This document shows positions 1 through 8,460 of a stretch of DNA of 25,891 nucleotides, in pieces. The notes beneath the pieces are model-generated. The model did not search any database and had not been told where the DNA came from. It worked only from the letters and a program-made list of their open reading frames with translations. The position numbers and the translations under genes were made by a program. Source of the stretch: Tubiluchus corallicola (lineage: Eukaryota > Priapulida > Priapulimorpha > Priapulimorphida > Tubiluchidae); NCBI GenBank assembly GCA_030141605.1, contig JAQGDQ010001774.1, positions 1 through 25,891 of the forward strand, given 5' to 3'. The first letter of the stretch is position 1; each line of letters opens with the position of its first letter.

Positions 1-43
1 AGTTGTAGTAGTCGTGGTAGTGGTAGTAGTAGTTGTGGTAGTG

Positions 44-93
<50 letters not shown>

Positions 94-110
94 CGTAGTC
101 GTAGAAGTAT
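1..110. repeat. (AGT)n microsatellite, truncated by window edge
   Basis: This is an imperfect AGT/CGT/GGT trinucleotide tract. It is the counterpart, in reverse complement, of the longer ACT tract at 6556-6975, which suggests that it continues left of the window. Confidence 0.95.
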
Positions 111-350
111 TACTGTTAATATTCAAGTATTTAAGCAAGAACAGAAACTTATATTTCTAACTTAGCACTTCTAACTGTTGTGTTAGTTTATATTGCTTAC
201 CTAGTAATATTAATGTCATCATCAACATTATGCTATGTAGGTATCTATACTGCTAGTAGTCATACTGTAATGCTTCTACTGTCTGTCTATTGTCTGCACT
301 CTACTAACTGAAACGTTTCATTGGTGAGAACGTTTATCAGTTGTTAAAAA
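110..350 (+). repeat. Tandem unit 1 (MITE-free) of an older local duplication
   Basis: This AT-rich stretch matches a second unit starting near 503 (both begin with CTGTTAATATTCAAGTATTT). The match continues through a TATATTGCTTAC motif and ends at an ATGCTTCTACTGTCTGTC block (about 269 and about 1639). Unit 2 is interrupted by two MITEs and unit 1 is not. The same two units occur inverted in the right arm. No coding function is apparent; the short open frames inside it are not conserved as protein. Confidence 0.8.
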
Positions 351-588
351 CTGCCTGTTCAAGTTCTGTTAAACTAAACCAGGCTGGAGATTTATTACTG
401 AGCAAACTCTGTACTTTGTTAATTCCTCGTAACATTAGAATTCATAATCTGTCAACAAACGAACTCGTTTATCTGCTTCTTCATGGCAATCAACACTTAA
501 GTACAACTGTTAATATTCAAGTATTTAAAATTGTACAGAAATTTATATAAGTGCTTCTTACCATTGTATTAATTTATATTGCTTACAT

Positions 589-1074
589 CAGGGGTGTGCA
601 AATTATCCGACTAGCCGGGCCACATTAAACTTTCCCGCAATTCCTGCGGGCCACAGGCAGTTTGATTAAGGAGCCAAGTACAGAAAGGCCAAATAATGAC
701 TTTTTTGCAACCGACCTGCGTACATCATTACTACTGCACTCAAGAAACTATTTTAGAAGTTACTAAAATTTATATTACAAACCATATATTTCTACTTTCA
801 GGACAGACAGTGGTAATTTCATTACAATGCATATTAGTAATGTGTATCACACAGTCTGTGTAGTACAGTGACATTAAGCTACAACCGTCTTGTAAGGGTT
901 AATGGCATCCGATCTAGTAGAAAAAACTACCTGCACTATCTTTGGGATCGTGGCACGATACACTCAATTAATCGCCCGGGCCGCACTTTCATTAGGTTGG
1001 CAAATCTCTTCGCGGGCCGCACAAATTCTCTCGGCGGGCCGCAATGCACGCGGGCCGCAATTTGCACACCCCTG
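589..1074 (+). mobile_element. Non-autonomous hAT-type MITE, copy 1 of the left arm
   Basis: The 486-bp element has perfect 16-bp terminal inverted repeats (CAGGGGTGTGCAAATT and its complement). It is flanked by a perfect 8-bp target duplication, GCTTACAT, at 581-588 and 1075-1082. An 8-bp duplication and CAGGGG-type ends are characteristic of the hAT superfamily. No transposase frame is present, so it is non-autonomous. Sub-terminal blocks are rich in GCGGGCC. The same insertion is found inverted at 5606-6075. Confidence 0.92.
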
Positions 1075-1147
1075 GCTTACATATAATACTAATGGCATTA
1101 TCAACATAATGCTGGTATTGTAAATAATATAGTGTCAAAATTTAATG

Positions 1148-1632
1148 AAGGGTGGTATAAAGCGCCCGCGGCTTGAGAAAGGAATTGTGCGGCCCGCGAA
1201 GAGATTTCTCAACCTAATGAAAGTGCGGCCCGGGTGATTAATTGACTGTATCCAGCTGAAGTCCGTGCCACGATCCCAAAGATAGTGCGGGTAGTTTTTT
1301 CTACTAGATCGGATGCCATTAACCCTTACAAGACGGTTGTAGCTTAATGTCACTGTACTACACAGACTGTGTGATACACATTACTAATATGCATTGTAAT
1401 GAAATTACCACTATCTGTCCTGAAAGTAGAAATATATGGTTTGTAATATAAATTGTAATAACTTCTAAAATAGTTTCTTGAGTGTAGTAGTAATGATGTA
1501 CGCAGGTCGGATGCAAAAAATCGTTATTAGGCCTTTCTGTACTTGGTTCCTTGATCAAACTGCCTGTGGCCCGCAGGAATTGCGGGAAAGTTTAATGTGG
1601 CCCTGCTAGTCAGATAATTTGCACACCCCCTG
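1148..1632 (-). mobile_element. hAT-type MITE, copy 2 of the left arm, one end degraded
   Basis: It belongs to the same family as 589-1074 but lies in the opposite orientation about 75 bp away. The right terminus is intact (AATTTGCACACCCC then TG with one extra C) and the left terminus has decayed to AAGGGTGG. Flanks ATTTAATG and CTCTAATG match at 6 of 8 positions, an eroded target duplication. It shares a short internal insertion near 1252-1265 with the right-arm element at 5037-5527, so the two descend from one insertion. Confidence 0.85.
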
Positions 1633-1874
1633 CTCTAATGCTTCTACTGTCTGTCTATTGTCTGCACTCTCTTTCGTGTAACATTCCGTTGGTGAGAACG
1701 TTCATCAGTTGTTAAAAACTAACTGTGCAAGCCGTATTGTAATACTTGTTATTTAATAAAAATATGTTTAAACTATTGTGCCGTTACGATGGAGTTATTA
1801 TATCCTCTGTGATACGACCGTATGAGTACGAATAAATGTATAAATAATTATGTTAAAATATCGTTGTTTTACAG

Positions 1875-2111
1875 CCGTGCCAGGTGCACAACACGGGCGC
1901 CGGGTGTTCGGAGGAACCTCAGCGGTCGCCGTCGTCGTCGACGAGTCAGTTCAGAGCTCTGTCGACGAAAACCTGGAGCTCCATCAAAGTTGCCGGAACG
2001 ACCGCGGCTAACAAAGTCATAAAGCAAAGACCAGTAGGGACCGATTATAATTATTCTGTGTTGAGTAAAGCTGCGTGTGTAGTGTGCATAAGTGTCTTTA
2101 CTTTACTTTAC
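1875..2111 (+). pseudogene. Inverted (antisense) duplicate of Sac2/INPP5F exon 4
   Basis: This stretch is identical, base for base as far as I compared it, to the reverse complement of 4794-4558. It retains the acceptor (TGTTTTACAG just before 1875), the open frame of 79 codons and the GTAAGT donor at 2112. It lies on the plus strand, whereas the other recognised exons of this gene (14666-10948) are on the minus strand, so it cannot be spliced into that transcript in sense. I call it a duplicated exon copy. It is not decayed; no plus-strand partner exon was seen in the window. Confidence 0.75.
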
Positions 2112-2124
2112 GTAAGTCATCAAC

Positions 2125-2280
2125 GTGATCGTCATCATCATCGCCATCATCATCATCACCACCATCATCATCATCATCGTCATCAATGTCATCATCATCA
2201 ACAAAAATGACATCATCATCATCATCACCATCATCATCATCGTCATCATCATCACCATCATCATCAGCAGCAAAAATGAC
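2125..2280. repeat. (ATC)n microsatellite at the inner end of the left arm
   Basis: This is an imperfect ATC/GTC trinucleotide repeat interrupted by two AACAAAAATGAC-like blocks. It is the reverse-complement counterpart of part of the GAT tract at 4383-4545. The long His, Ser or Ile frames across it are low-complexity artefacts. Confidence 0.95.
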
Positions 2281-2350
2281 AACACATACACGCCCACACA
2301 CACACAACACACATGCACACACACACGCACGCACATGCACACACAACACA
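2281..2350. repeat. (CA)n microsatellite
   Basis: This is a CA-rich tract with ACGC and ATGC interruptions. It lies just past the point where the two arms stop matching, so it belongs to the loop. Confidence 0.9.
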
Positions 2351-2490
2351 CTACGGCATTCGTATTAAACAACTGACACTTCAGTATTTGTTCTGGAAAT
2401 GATTTATCTATTTACTTATTTATTTAAGAAATGTTTATTTATTTAATAAATGTTTATTTATTTATGTTATTGACTCTTATGGTGTGTTTT
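2351..2490. other. AT-rich loop sequence with TTTATTTA repeats
   Basis: Short repeated TTTATTTATTTAA motifs lie around 2408-2464, with nothing else recognisable. Confidence 0.6.
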
Positions 2491-2494
2491 CTGT

Positions 2495-3085
2495 CACAAG
2501 GTCTCTCTGACAACAAATGCACAAGTGCGAAGCACATTGCGAGTTACTGTCGGCAAGTATTCACGAATTCTCCGACAGTTACTGTGAGTTATTATCAAGT
2601 GTAAACGTCTCGGCGAGTTACTGTCTAGTGTGAACGTCACAGCGAGTTACTCTCGAAACTTTTCGCAGTGAATAGAGAAGTGAATGTCAGTTCGTGCCGA
2701 CTGTCAGAGAGTAACTCACAGCAAGTTTTGCGCTGTAGTTTGCCTAATAAAGTTATCTCGATTTTTTTACTGCGCAACCAGAATTAGCAAACGGGTGCTT
2801 TCCCCTGACAGCAAATGCGCAAGTGTGAAAGCGCTTTTTTAGTTACTGTCAGCAAGTTACTGCAAACTCTCAGACAGTTGCTGCGAGTTAATTTATTGCG
2901 AATTACTCTCTAGTGTGAACGCCTTGCCGGAGTTACTCTCGAAACTTTTCGCAGTGAATAGAGAAGTGAGCGTCAGTTCGTGCTGACTGTCACAGAGTAA
3001 CTCGCAGCATGTTTCGCTCTGTAGTCTGAACTAATAAAATTATCAGGATTTTTTTATTGCGGACCAAGAATTAACATCGGGAGGC
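2495..3085 (+). repeat. Tandem duplication of a ~290-bp unit
   Basis: Two direct copies follow each other (about 2495-2795 and 2796-3085; anchor TTTTCGCAGTGAATAGAG occurs about 286 bp apart). Each copy contains several sub-repeats of the type GCGAGTTACTSTC, in both orientations, separated by AGTGTGAACG-like blocks. The arrangement resembles sub-terminal repeats of a DNA transposon, but I see no clear terminal inverted repeat or target duplication, so the family is not assigned. It forms part of the hairpin loop. Confidence 0.8.
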
Positions 3086-3164
3086 AAATGAAAGATGAAA
3101 TAAACTAACAATAAATTTTTAAACCAAATGCAACATTTACAGAACTGTTTAGCTGCTCATTTGC

Positions 3165-3296
3165 TGAAAAATTAACCAAAAATTAGCCAAAAATTAACCA
3201 AAAATTAGCCAAAAATTAACCAAAAATTAGCCGAAAATTAACCAAAAATTAGCTGAAAATTAACCAAAAATTAGCCAAAAATTAACCAAAAATGAC
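3165..3296 (+). repeat. Short tandem repeat, 11/22-bp unit
   Basis: About twelve copies of an 11-bp unit alternate between AAAATTAACCA and AAAATTAGCCA, giving a 22-bp higher-order period. The strand is strongly depleted in G. It lies inside the loop of the inverted duplication. Confidence 0.9.
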
Positions 3297-4010
3297 GAGA
3301 GACGAGACTAGTCTCCTCCCCTAACTTACCTCCAACACTCTCTTCTCAAATCTTTCCTTTTCTTTTGCATCTTTCTACAAAAAGAGAAACTGTCTCAACT
3401 TTAACAAGAAAAGACGTGAAATATGAATGCTATCAAACACAGATGTTCGTTTGCCCAACATTTTACAAGCCAACATATATAAGTTGTAAAAAAATAAGTT
3501 GTTTTGAAACAAAATTGATTGATTGGTTTTATTACATCTGATCAGATACAATAACTAGTAAACACTTGTAAAAGTCATCTACGGTAACTCATAAGAGTCA
3601 CATCAAATTTTTACAATTGCGGTTATGAAGGCAATGCGATTAGCCGAATGGCCATGCAGTGTCTTTCGGGACAAAAGTTAAGCAACACTCAGCGTTGTTA
3701 GTGACCAGTTGGCTTCAATATTCGCTATGGGTAGTTTTAGTTTTTTGTTACCTATACATCTTTGCAAAACGTCATAATGTAAGATGTAACTTATGTAAAG
3801 TCAGTCGTAACTTATTTCTAAATCTGCATTTTTAATTCGAAGTAGTAAGCATGATGCTATAGAAAAAATTATAACAGCAATATGTCAGCTCTGCTTCGTA
3901 TAAAAACCGGAACTCCCTCGCTAACCAGTTTAAGTATAGGTAGAATAGAAAGAAGCCAGTTGTAACGTCATATTCATAATTTTAATTACTGACCTACTAT
4001 AGTACATATT
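3297..4010. other. Loop sequence without recognised gene
   Basis: This is unique AT-rich DNA. A TTGATTGATTGG stretch near 3516 and a block near 3640-3720 containing AAAGTTAAGCAACA, reminiscent of the 5S rRNA internal control region, suggest a decayed SINE or LINE remnant. No splice-bounded exon of the Sac2 gene was found here on the minus strand. Confidence 0.5.
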
Positions 4011-4016
4011 TTTTAA

Positions 4017-4353
4017 CAATGATGATGATTATGACGATGATGATGACGATGACGTTGATGATGAATGTGATGATGATGATGACAATGATGATGATGACAT
4101 TGATGATGATGACGTTGATGATGATGACGATGATGATATGACGATGATGATGATGTTGTCATTTTTGTTGATGATGATGACGTTGATGATGATGATGATG
4201 ATGGTGGTGGTGATGATGATGATGATGATGGCAATGACGATGACATTGATGATGATTGTGATGATGATGACGATGACGTTGATGATGATGATGGTGATGA
4301 TGATGATGTTGTCATTTTTGTTGATGATGATGACGTTGATGATGATGACGTTG

Positions 4354-4385
<32 letters not shown>

Positions 4386-4545
4386 GTTGTCATTTTTGCT
4401 GCTGATGATGATGGTGATGATGATGACGATGATGATGATGGTGATGATGATGATGATGTCATTTTTGTTGATGATGATGACATTGATGACGATGATGATG
4501 ATGATGGTGGTGATGATGATGATGGCGATGATGATGACGATCACG
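4017..4545. repeat. (GAT)n microsatellite at the inner end of the right arm
   Basis: This is a long imperfect GAT/GAC trinucleotide tract, interrupted several times by a GTTGTCATTTTTGTTGATG-like block that gives a higher-order repeat. Only 4383-4545 has a counterpart in the left arm; 4017-4382 is extra, either expansion on this side or loss on the other. Confidence 0.95.
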
Positions 4546-4557
4546 TTGATGACTTAC

Positions 4558-4794
4558 GTAAAGTAAAGTAAAGACACTTATGCACACTACACACGCAGCT
4601 TTACTCAACACAGAATAATTATAATCGGTCCCTACTGGTCTTTGCTTTATGACTTTGTTAGCCGCGGTCGTTCCGGCAACTTTGATGGAGCTCCAGGTTT
4701 TCGTCGACAGAGCTCTGAACTGACTCGTCGACGACGACGGCGACCGCTGAGGTTCCTCCGAACACCCGGCGCCCGTGTTGTGCACCTGGCACGG
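4558..4794 (-). CDS. INPP5F: Sac2/INPP5F-like gene, coding exon 4
   Basis: The exon opens after a TGTTTTACAG acceptor and is open for 79 codons up to a strong TAC|GTAAGT donor. An alternative CCA|GTAGGG donor at 4636, also phase 0, would shorten it to 53 codons and drop a hydrophobic tail (ISVFTLLY) that does not suit a cytosolic SAC protein; I cannot decide between them. Joined in phase 0 to exon 3 (ending DDLALE), it gives LALEPCQVHNTG. This resembles, from memory, the DLELELCKKHHFG stretch of vertebrate INPP5F. A Ser-rich linker and SQFRALSTKTWSSIK follow, resembling the SKFLLKTFTHIK region. Exons for the SAC catalytic core (CX5R motif) are not in the window. The exon sits inside the right arm of an inverted duplication and has an exact antisense twin at 1875-2111. 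Confidence 0.62.
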
Positions 4795-5036
4795 CTGTAA
4801 AACAACGATATTTTAACATAATTATTTATACATTTATTCGTACTCATACGGTCGTATCACAGAGGATATAATAACTCTATCGTAACGGCACAATAGTTTA
4901 AACATATTTTTATTAAATAACAAGTATTACAATACGGCTTGCACAGTTAGTTTTTAACAACTGATGAACGTTCTCACCAACGGAATGTTACACTTAGTAG
5001 AGTGCAGACAATAGACAGACAGTAGAAGCATTAGAG

Positions 5037-5527
5037 CAGGGGTGTGCAAATTATCTGACTAGCCGGGCCACATTAAACTTTCCCGCAATTCCTGCGGGCC
5101 ACAGGCAGTTTGATCAAGGAGCCAAATACAGAAGGGCCTAATAACGATTTTTTTGCATCCGACCTGCGTACATCATTACTACTACGCTCAAGAAACTATT
5201 TTAGAAGTTATTAAAATTTATATTACAAACCACATATTTCTACTTTCAGGACAGATAGTGGTAATTTCATTACAATGCATATTAGTAATGTGTATCACAC
5301 AGTCTGTGTAGTACAGTGACATTAAGCTACAACCGTCTATGGCATCCGATCTAGTAGAAAAAAAACTACCCGCACTATCTTTGGGATTGTGACACGGACT
5401 TCAGCTGGATACACTCAATTAATCGCCCGGGCCGCACTTTCATTAGGTTGACAAATCTCTTCGCGGGCCGCACAAATTCTCTCGGCGGGCCGCAAGTGGC
5501 CCGCGGGCCGCAATTTACACACCCCTG
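5037..5527 (+). mobile_element. hAT-type MITE, right arm, counterpart of 1148-1632
   Basis: It begins with CAGGGGTGTGCAAATT and ends with AATTTACACACCCCTG (one mismatch between the ends). The flanks CATTAGAG (5029-5036) and CATTAAAT (5528-5535) match at 6 of 8, the same eroded duplication as the left-arm copy in reverse complement. This copy keeps both termini, so the left one decayed after the arms separated. A 12-bp block (TGTAAGGGTTAA) present in the other copies is missing near 5339. Confidence 0.9.
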
Positions 5528-5605
5528 CATTAAATTATGACTACTAGCAGCATAGACACATACACAGCATAATGTTGAGAATGACATTAATATTACTATG
5601 TAAGC

Positions 5606-6075
5606 CAGGGGTGTGCGAATTGCGGCCCGCCAAAAGAATTTGTGCGGCCCGCGAACAGATTTGTCAACCTAATGAAAGTGCGGCCCTGGCGATTAATTGA
5701 GTGTATCGTGCCCCGATCCCAAAGATAGTGCAGGTAGTTTTTTCTACTAGATCGGATGCCATTAACCCTTACAAGACGGTTGTAGCTTAATGTCACTGTA
5801 CTACACAGACTGTGTGATACACATTACTAATATGCATTGTAATGAAATTACCACTGTCTGTCCTGAAAGTAGAAATATATGGTTTGTAATATAAATTTTA
5901 GTAACTTCTAAAATAGTTTCTTGAGTGCAGTAGTAATGATGTACGCAGGTCGGTTGCAAAAAAGTCATTATTTGGCCTTTCTGTACTTGGCTCCTTAATC
6001 AAACTGCCTGTGGCCCGCAGGAATTGCGGGAAAGTTTAATGTGGCCCGGCTAGTCGGATAATTTGCACACCCCTG
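5606..6075 (-). mobile_element. hAT-type MITE, right arm, counterpart of 589-1074
   Basis: The 470-bp element has ends CAGGGGTGTGCGAATT and AATTTGCACACCCCTG and a perfect 8-bp duplication, ATGTAAGC, at 5598-5605 and 6076-6083. This is the complement of the GCTTACAT duplication in the left arm, so it is the same insertion event seen in both arms. It is about 16 bp shorter than its twin near the GCGGGCC-rich end. Confidence 0.92.
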
Positions 6076-6555
6076 ATGTAAGCAATATAAATTAATACAA
6101 TGGTAAGAAGCACTTATATAAATTTCTGTACAATTTTAAATACTTGAATATTAACAGTTGTACTTAAGTGTTGATTGCCATGAAGGAGCAGATAAACGAG
6201 TTCGTTTGTTGACAGATTATAAATTCTAATGTTACGAGGAATTAACAAAGTACAGAATTTGCTTAGTAATAAATCTCCAGCCTGGTTTAGTTTAACAGAA
6301 CTTGAACAGACAGTTTTTAACAACTGATAAACGTTCTCGCCAATGAAACGTTTCAGTTAGTAGAGTGCAGACAATAGACAGACAGTAGAAGCATTACAGT
6401 ATGAGTACTAGCAGTATAGATACCTACATAGCATAATGTTGATGATGACATTAATATTACTAGGTAAGCAATATAAACTAACACAACAGTTAGAAGTGCT
6501 AAGTTAGAAATATAAGTTTCTGTTCTTGCTTAAATACTTGAATATTAACAGTAAT

Positions 6556-6571
6556 ACTTCTACGACTACGA

Positions 6572-6617
<46 letters not shown>

Positions 6618-6975
6618 CACTACCACAACTACTACTACCACTACCACGACTACTACAACTACGATGACTACTACCACTACCACGACTACTACAACTACGA
6701 TGACTACTACCACTACCACTACCACTACCACGACTACTACCACTACCACGACTACTACTACTACCACTACCACGACTACTACAACTACGATGACTACGAC
6801 CACTACCACTACCACTACTACTACCACTACCACAAGTACTACCACAACTACTACTACCACTACCACGACTACTACCACTACCACTACTACTACCACTACC
6901 ACAAGTACTACCACAACTACTACTACCACTACCACGACTACTACCACTACCACTACCACTACTACTACTACTACT
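6556..6975. repeat. (ACT)n/(ACC)n microsatellite
   Basis: This 420-bp imperfect trinucleotide tract mixes ACT, ACC, ACG and ACA and has longer repeated blocks such as ACTACAACTACGATGACT. The poly-Thr and poly-Val frames are not genes. It marks the outer end of the right arm. Confidence 0.95.
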
Positions 6976-7572
6976 GTATCAGCTTTGTACTGGAAAACAG
7001 AACAATGACTAATTCCCAGCAGTACACATTGCCACTACAAACTCAGGCAGAATATAATGGCTAAATTACAAATTACACTCTCGTGCAACACCCAACAGGG
7101 TTAATTACGAGAAGCATGACATTATAAATGGTTTCGTAATTACATTATATCGTCCTGCGGGATTCACGGTAACACACTCCTGGAACACATTGGCTTCATT
7201 CACTATTTGTTAATACGACGACTGATATTTGTGCGAGGCACGGGCGGCAGGATACCATAAAGGCAATAGCAAATGCAATCAAAAATTCAAGAGATGTAGC
7301 AGCTGTAGTTACAGACTGTATTAGCAAGCAAATTGAAAAGTAGAGTGTATAGGGGATTTGAGAAATCAGAGTTCAAACAGACATGTGGGTTGTGCGAAAT
7401 TTCGGCCAGCAGTAAGTGCAGAACGTGCGGTAAATGTATGTAAATTAAATTTGATGTTAGTAAAACTTTGCACATTCCGTTGAACCAGGGCCCATTGACA
7501 CATTTCTTCAAATATAATCCAATGTTAAGCATTATTATTATTATCATTACTATTATTGTATTATTACTATTA
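6976..7572. other. Unique intronic sequence, nothing recognised
   Basis: This is AT-rich DNA with a short ATT repeat near 7530-7575. Open frames here lack codon structure, splice context and family similarity. It lies between exons 3 and 4 of the minus-strand Sac2 gene. Confidence 0.6.
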
Positions 7573-8381
7573 CTAGCAAAGGCCCCGCAAAAGATTTTGC
7601 GTATAAATACACGTGTAATCAATAATACGCAAACGTCCTACCAAGTCCTCATTTATAACACAAAGCCCGTAACATCCTGCCTACTTACCTAACGCAAAGC
7701 CAGCAGGCAGCTACTGTACGCAGAGCAGCTTTTTGCTGAATTAAAGTTATAGAGTACAATGGATGACGTCAGCACAATGGAATGCGTTAGGACAGTTTTC
7801 TAAGCGAAAATCGCCGAAAATAGAACATCTAATTAACTCGCTAGTACTCCTCTCGGTGGACCTGCCCTAAAATATAGCCCACATCATCGTGTAGCCCCGT
7901 TCTTCCTCTTTCTAAAGAGCTATATATCTCCATCCGAGAGTCCCACCAGGCGCCGCTAGAATATTTTTTCCGCATGCTGTTTGATCAAAATTTCGAAAAA
8001 AATCGCGAGTTGGGTCTGGGAAAACGCCCGTTGCGGGGCGCCGTGGCCCTCTCGGGAACTCTAAATAGGCCTATGACACCCATCGCTGAACGGGCTATCT
8101 ATCTATACCCAGCACCGCCCTCGGCCCGTTCCCGTTCTCTACATCTCAGCCGTATAACTTTTGCAAAAAACGGCCGAAAAATGGCCATTTTTGGAGGTTT
8201 TTCGCCCGCCGTTCCTCGCGGTGGGCCCCATTCGAAAAATAAACCCCCAATGAGACGACACTAGATCGAGACCTTTCGTTTGATATATAGATCGCCGCAA
8301 ATGGTGCCCTCGTCCGGGCTGTAGCCTCGAATCTTATATATAAATAAATATATTAAGATACCAAGAATATTAATATAAGAG
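7573..8381 (-). mobile_element. Helitron-like non-autonomous element, copy A
   Basis: Read on the minus strand, the element ends with a perfect 7-bp hairpin (CGCAAAA/TTTTGCG, 7586-7601), then nine bases, then CTAG followed by T. This is the Helitron 3' signature (hairpin, short spacer, CTRR, insertion next to T). The start is TCTTATATTAATATTC near 8381. No terminal inverted repeat or target duplication is seen, as expected for the class, and there is no Rep/helicase frame. A GC-richer internal block at about 7990-8320 is shared with copy B at 9570-10382. Confidence 0.72.
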
Positions 8382-8419
8382 TATAGATTATAAATATAAT
8401 AGTAATAATAATATTATAA

Positions 8420-8460
8420 CTAGCCAAACCCCACAAAAAGAATTTTGTGCACAAATCAAC
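8420..8460 (-). mobile_element. Third Helitron-like 3' end, joined to a satellite
   Basis: On the minus strand a 7-bp hairpin (CACAAAA/TTTTGTG, 8432-8449) is followed by a short spacer and CTAG next to T (8420). It is homologous to the ends at 7573 and 9570. The stem differs from theirs by paired changes (G-C to A-T) that keep the pairing. Upstream on that strand the element runs straight into the CCACA-rich satellite, so this copy carries tandem repeats just before its 3' hairpin. Confidence 0.6.

Larger units (their letters stand above)
1..2285 (+). repeat. Left arm of a large inverted duplication
   Basis: Positions 1-2285 are repeated in reverse complement at about 4383-6975. Matching landmarks in order are an AGT tract (1-110), an AT-rich tandem unit, a hAT MITE (589-1074), a second MITE in the opposite orientation (1148-1632), a copy of Sac2 exon 4 (1875-2111) and an ATC microsatellite that ends at a shared AAAAATGACAAC motif near 2270-2284. 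Hand comparison shows only scattered substitutions, no differences through the exon copy, and different microsatellite lengths. The arm starts inside the AGT tract at the window edge, so its outer limit is not visible. It is a segmental duplication rather than a TE terminal repeat, because it carries host exon sequence and older TE insertions. Confidence 0.93.
4383..6975 (-). repeat. Right arm of the large inverted duplication
   Basis: This is the reverse complement of about 1-2285, with the same order of microsatellite, Sac2 exon 4, MITE, spacer, MITE, tandem unit and trinucleotide tract. It holds the exon copy in the orientation of the rest of the Sac2 gene. Beyond the ACT tract (6975) the sequence becomes unique. 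Whether the homology would resume beyond the tract cannot be seen, because the left arm runs off the window. Confidence 0.93.

Noticed and set aside
341-550. 69-codon frame repeated at 6114-6323
   Set aside because: Its presence in both arms reflects the inverted duplication. The older tandem copy does not keep the frame and there is no family resemblance.
868-1796. Frames repeated within the MITEs (MTLSYNRLVRVNG)
   Set aside because: They are shared because the MITEs are copies; the frames break in several copies and resemble no transposase.
4013-4566. Ser-, Ile- and Met-rich frames
   Set aside because: They are low-complexity translations of the GAT tract; only the part above 4558 is a plausible exon.
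6504-7008. Long poly-Val and poly-Thr open frames
   Set aside because: They follow from the ACT/ACC trinucleotide tract; both strands are open for the same reason.
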